From contig DAOUTL010000021.1 of assembly GCA_030626685.1 (NCBI GenBank), forward strand, positions 1 through 13,418: 13,418 nt of DNA. Direction: 5' to 3'. This document shows positions 13,402 through 13,418 of this stretch, piece after piece. Below the pieces are notes generated by a model that ran no database searches, was not told the origin of the DNA, and was given only the letters and a program-made list of their open reading frames with translations. Each line of letters begins with the position of its first letter. Within the stretch, counting starts at the first letter, position 1. This DNA is from Candidatus Bathyarchaeota archaeon. Lineage in GTDB: Archaea; Thermoproteota; Bathyarchaeia; Bathyarchaeales; Bathycorpusculaceae. A program made the translations under genes and the position numbers.

Positions 13402-13418
13402 TAGGCTTTCAAAAAGTT
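13401..13418 (-). CDS. Possible 3' end of a gene upstream of the capsid gene
   Basis: Five codons (NFLKA) end in TAA at 13403-13401, overlapping the capsid ATG as TAATG. Stop-start overlaps of this type are used by the other genes of this operon, so a coupled upstream gene (scaffold or protease) is plausible. The stretch is too short to prove it. Confidence 0.25.
   Translation of the reverse strand, partial: NFLKA

Noticed and set aside
1..13418. Genome-wide recoding of UGA as an amino acid
   Set aside because: Several well-supported genes (dppB, dppD, dppF, the winged-helix gene) end in TGA with tight downstream starts, so UGA is a working stop.
1..13418. tRNA, rRNA, CRISPR arrays, insertion-sequence transposase
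   Set aside because: I looked in all intergenic stretches on both strands and saw no cloverleaf with a T-loop GGTTCGA-type signature, no regularly spaced repeats and no transposase-like protein.

Overview
The window looks like a stretch of an archaeal chromosome. Starts are preceded by purine-rich Shine-Dalgarno (SD) sequences or by AT-rich BRE/TATA-like boxes about 30-40 nt upstream, and TTG and GTG starts are frequent. The gene content also fits: a VapBC pair, a MscL with a proline-rich N-terminal extension, a membrane-anchored peptide-binding protein and archaeal-style zinc ribbons. An uncultured Thermoproteota/Bathyarchaeia-like lineage is my best guess, from gene style only and not from a marker gene.

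Layout. (1) Positions 1-5586, minus strand: a compact peptide-import operon read as binding protein, permease B, permease C, ATPase D, ATPase F, then the first 61 codons of an S15/CocE-type hydrolase. Spacing is 13 nt or less, with a GTGA overlap (B/C) and a TTGA overlap (F/hydrolase). (2) 5587-5952: a divergent promoter region with an unlisted 36-codon gene (5739-5849, minus) that has a perfect GGAGG. (3) 5953-9210: a patchwork of small genes. It holds a MscL channel, a 35-aa four-cysteine microprotein, a vapBC toxin-antitoxin pair, and three small membrane-protein genes that are each interrupted. Two carry an in-frame UGA and one a single-base frameshift. The MscL 3' end also looks shifted by one base. 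A piece of the cysteine microprotein gene recurs just after vapC, so the toxin-antitoxin pair lies between two direct repeats. (4) 9277-10524, minus: an MFS exporter. (5) 10691-13418: the edge of a head-tail provirus. A zinc-knuckle gene start on the plus strand runs into a minus-strand virus operon read as major capsid, zinc ribbon, winged helix, portal. Portal after capsid is not the usual head-gene order, and no terminase, protease or integrase lies inside the window.

How the genes work together. The first block should import oligopeptides by ATP hydrolysis and may process them with the terminal hydrolase. The middle block is stress and membrane biology (osmotic valve, toxin-antitoxin, small membrane proteins) with visible decay or recoding. 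The last block is viral structural material. The most unusual signals are the paired in-frame UGA codons in the same GUY-UGA-C context, the repeat-flanked vapBC, the palindrome over the vapBC TATA box, and the reordered capsid/portal operon.
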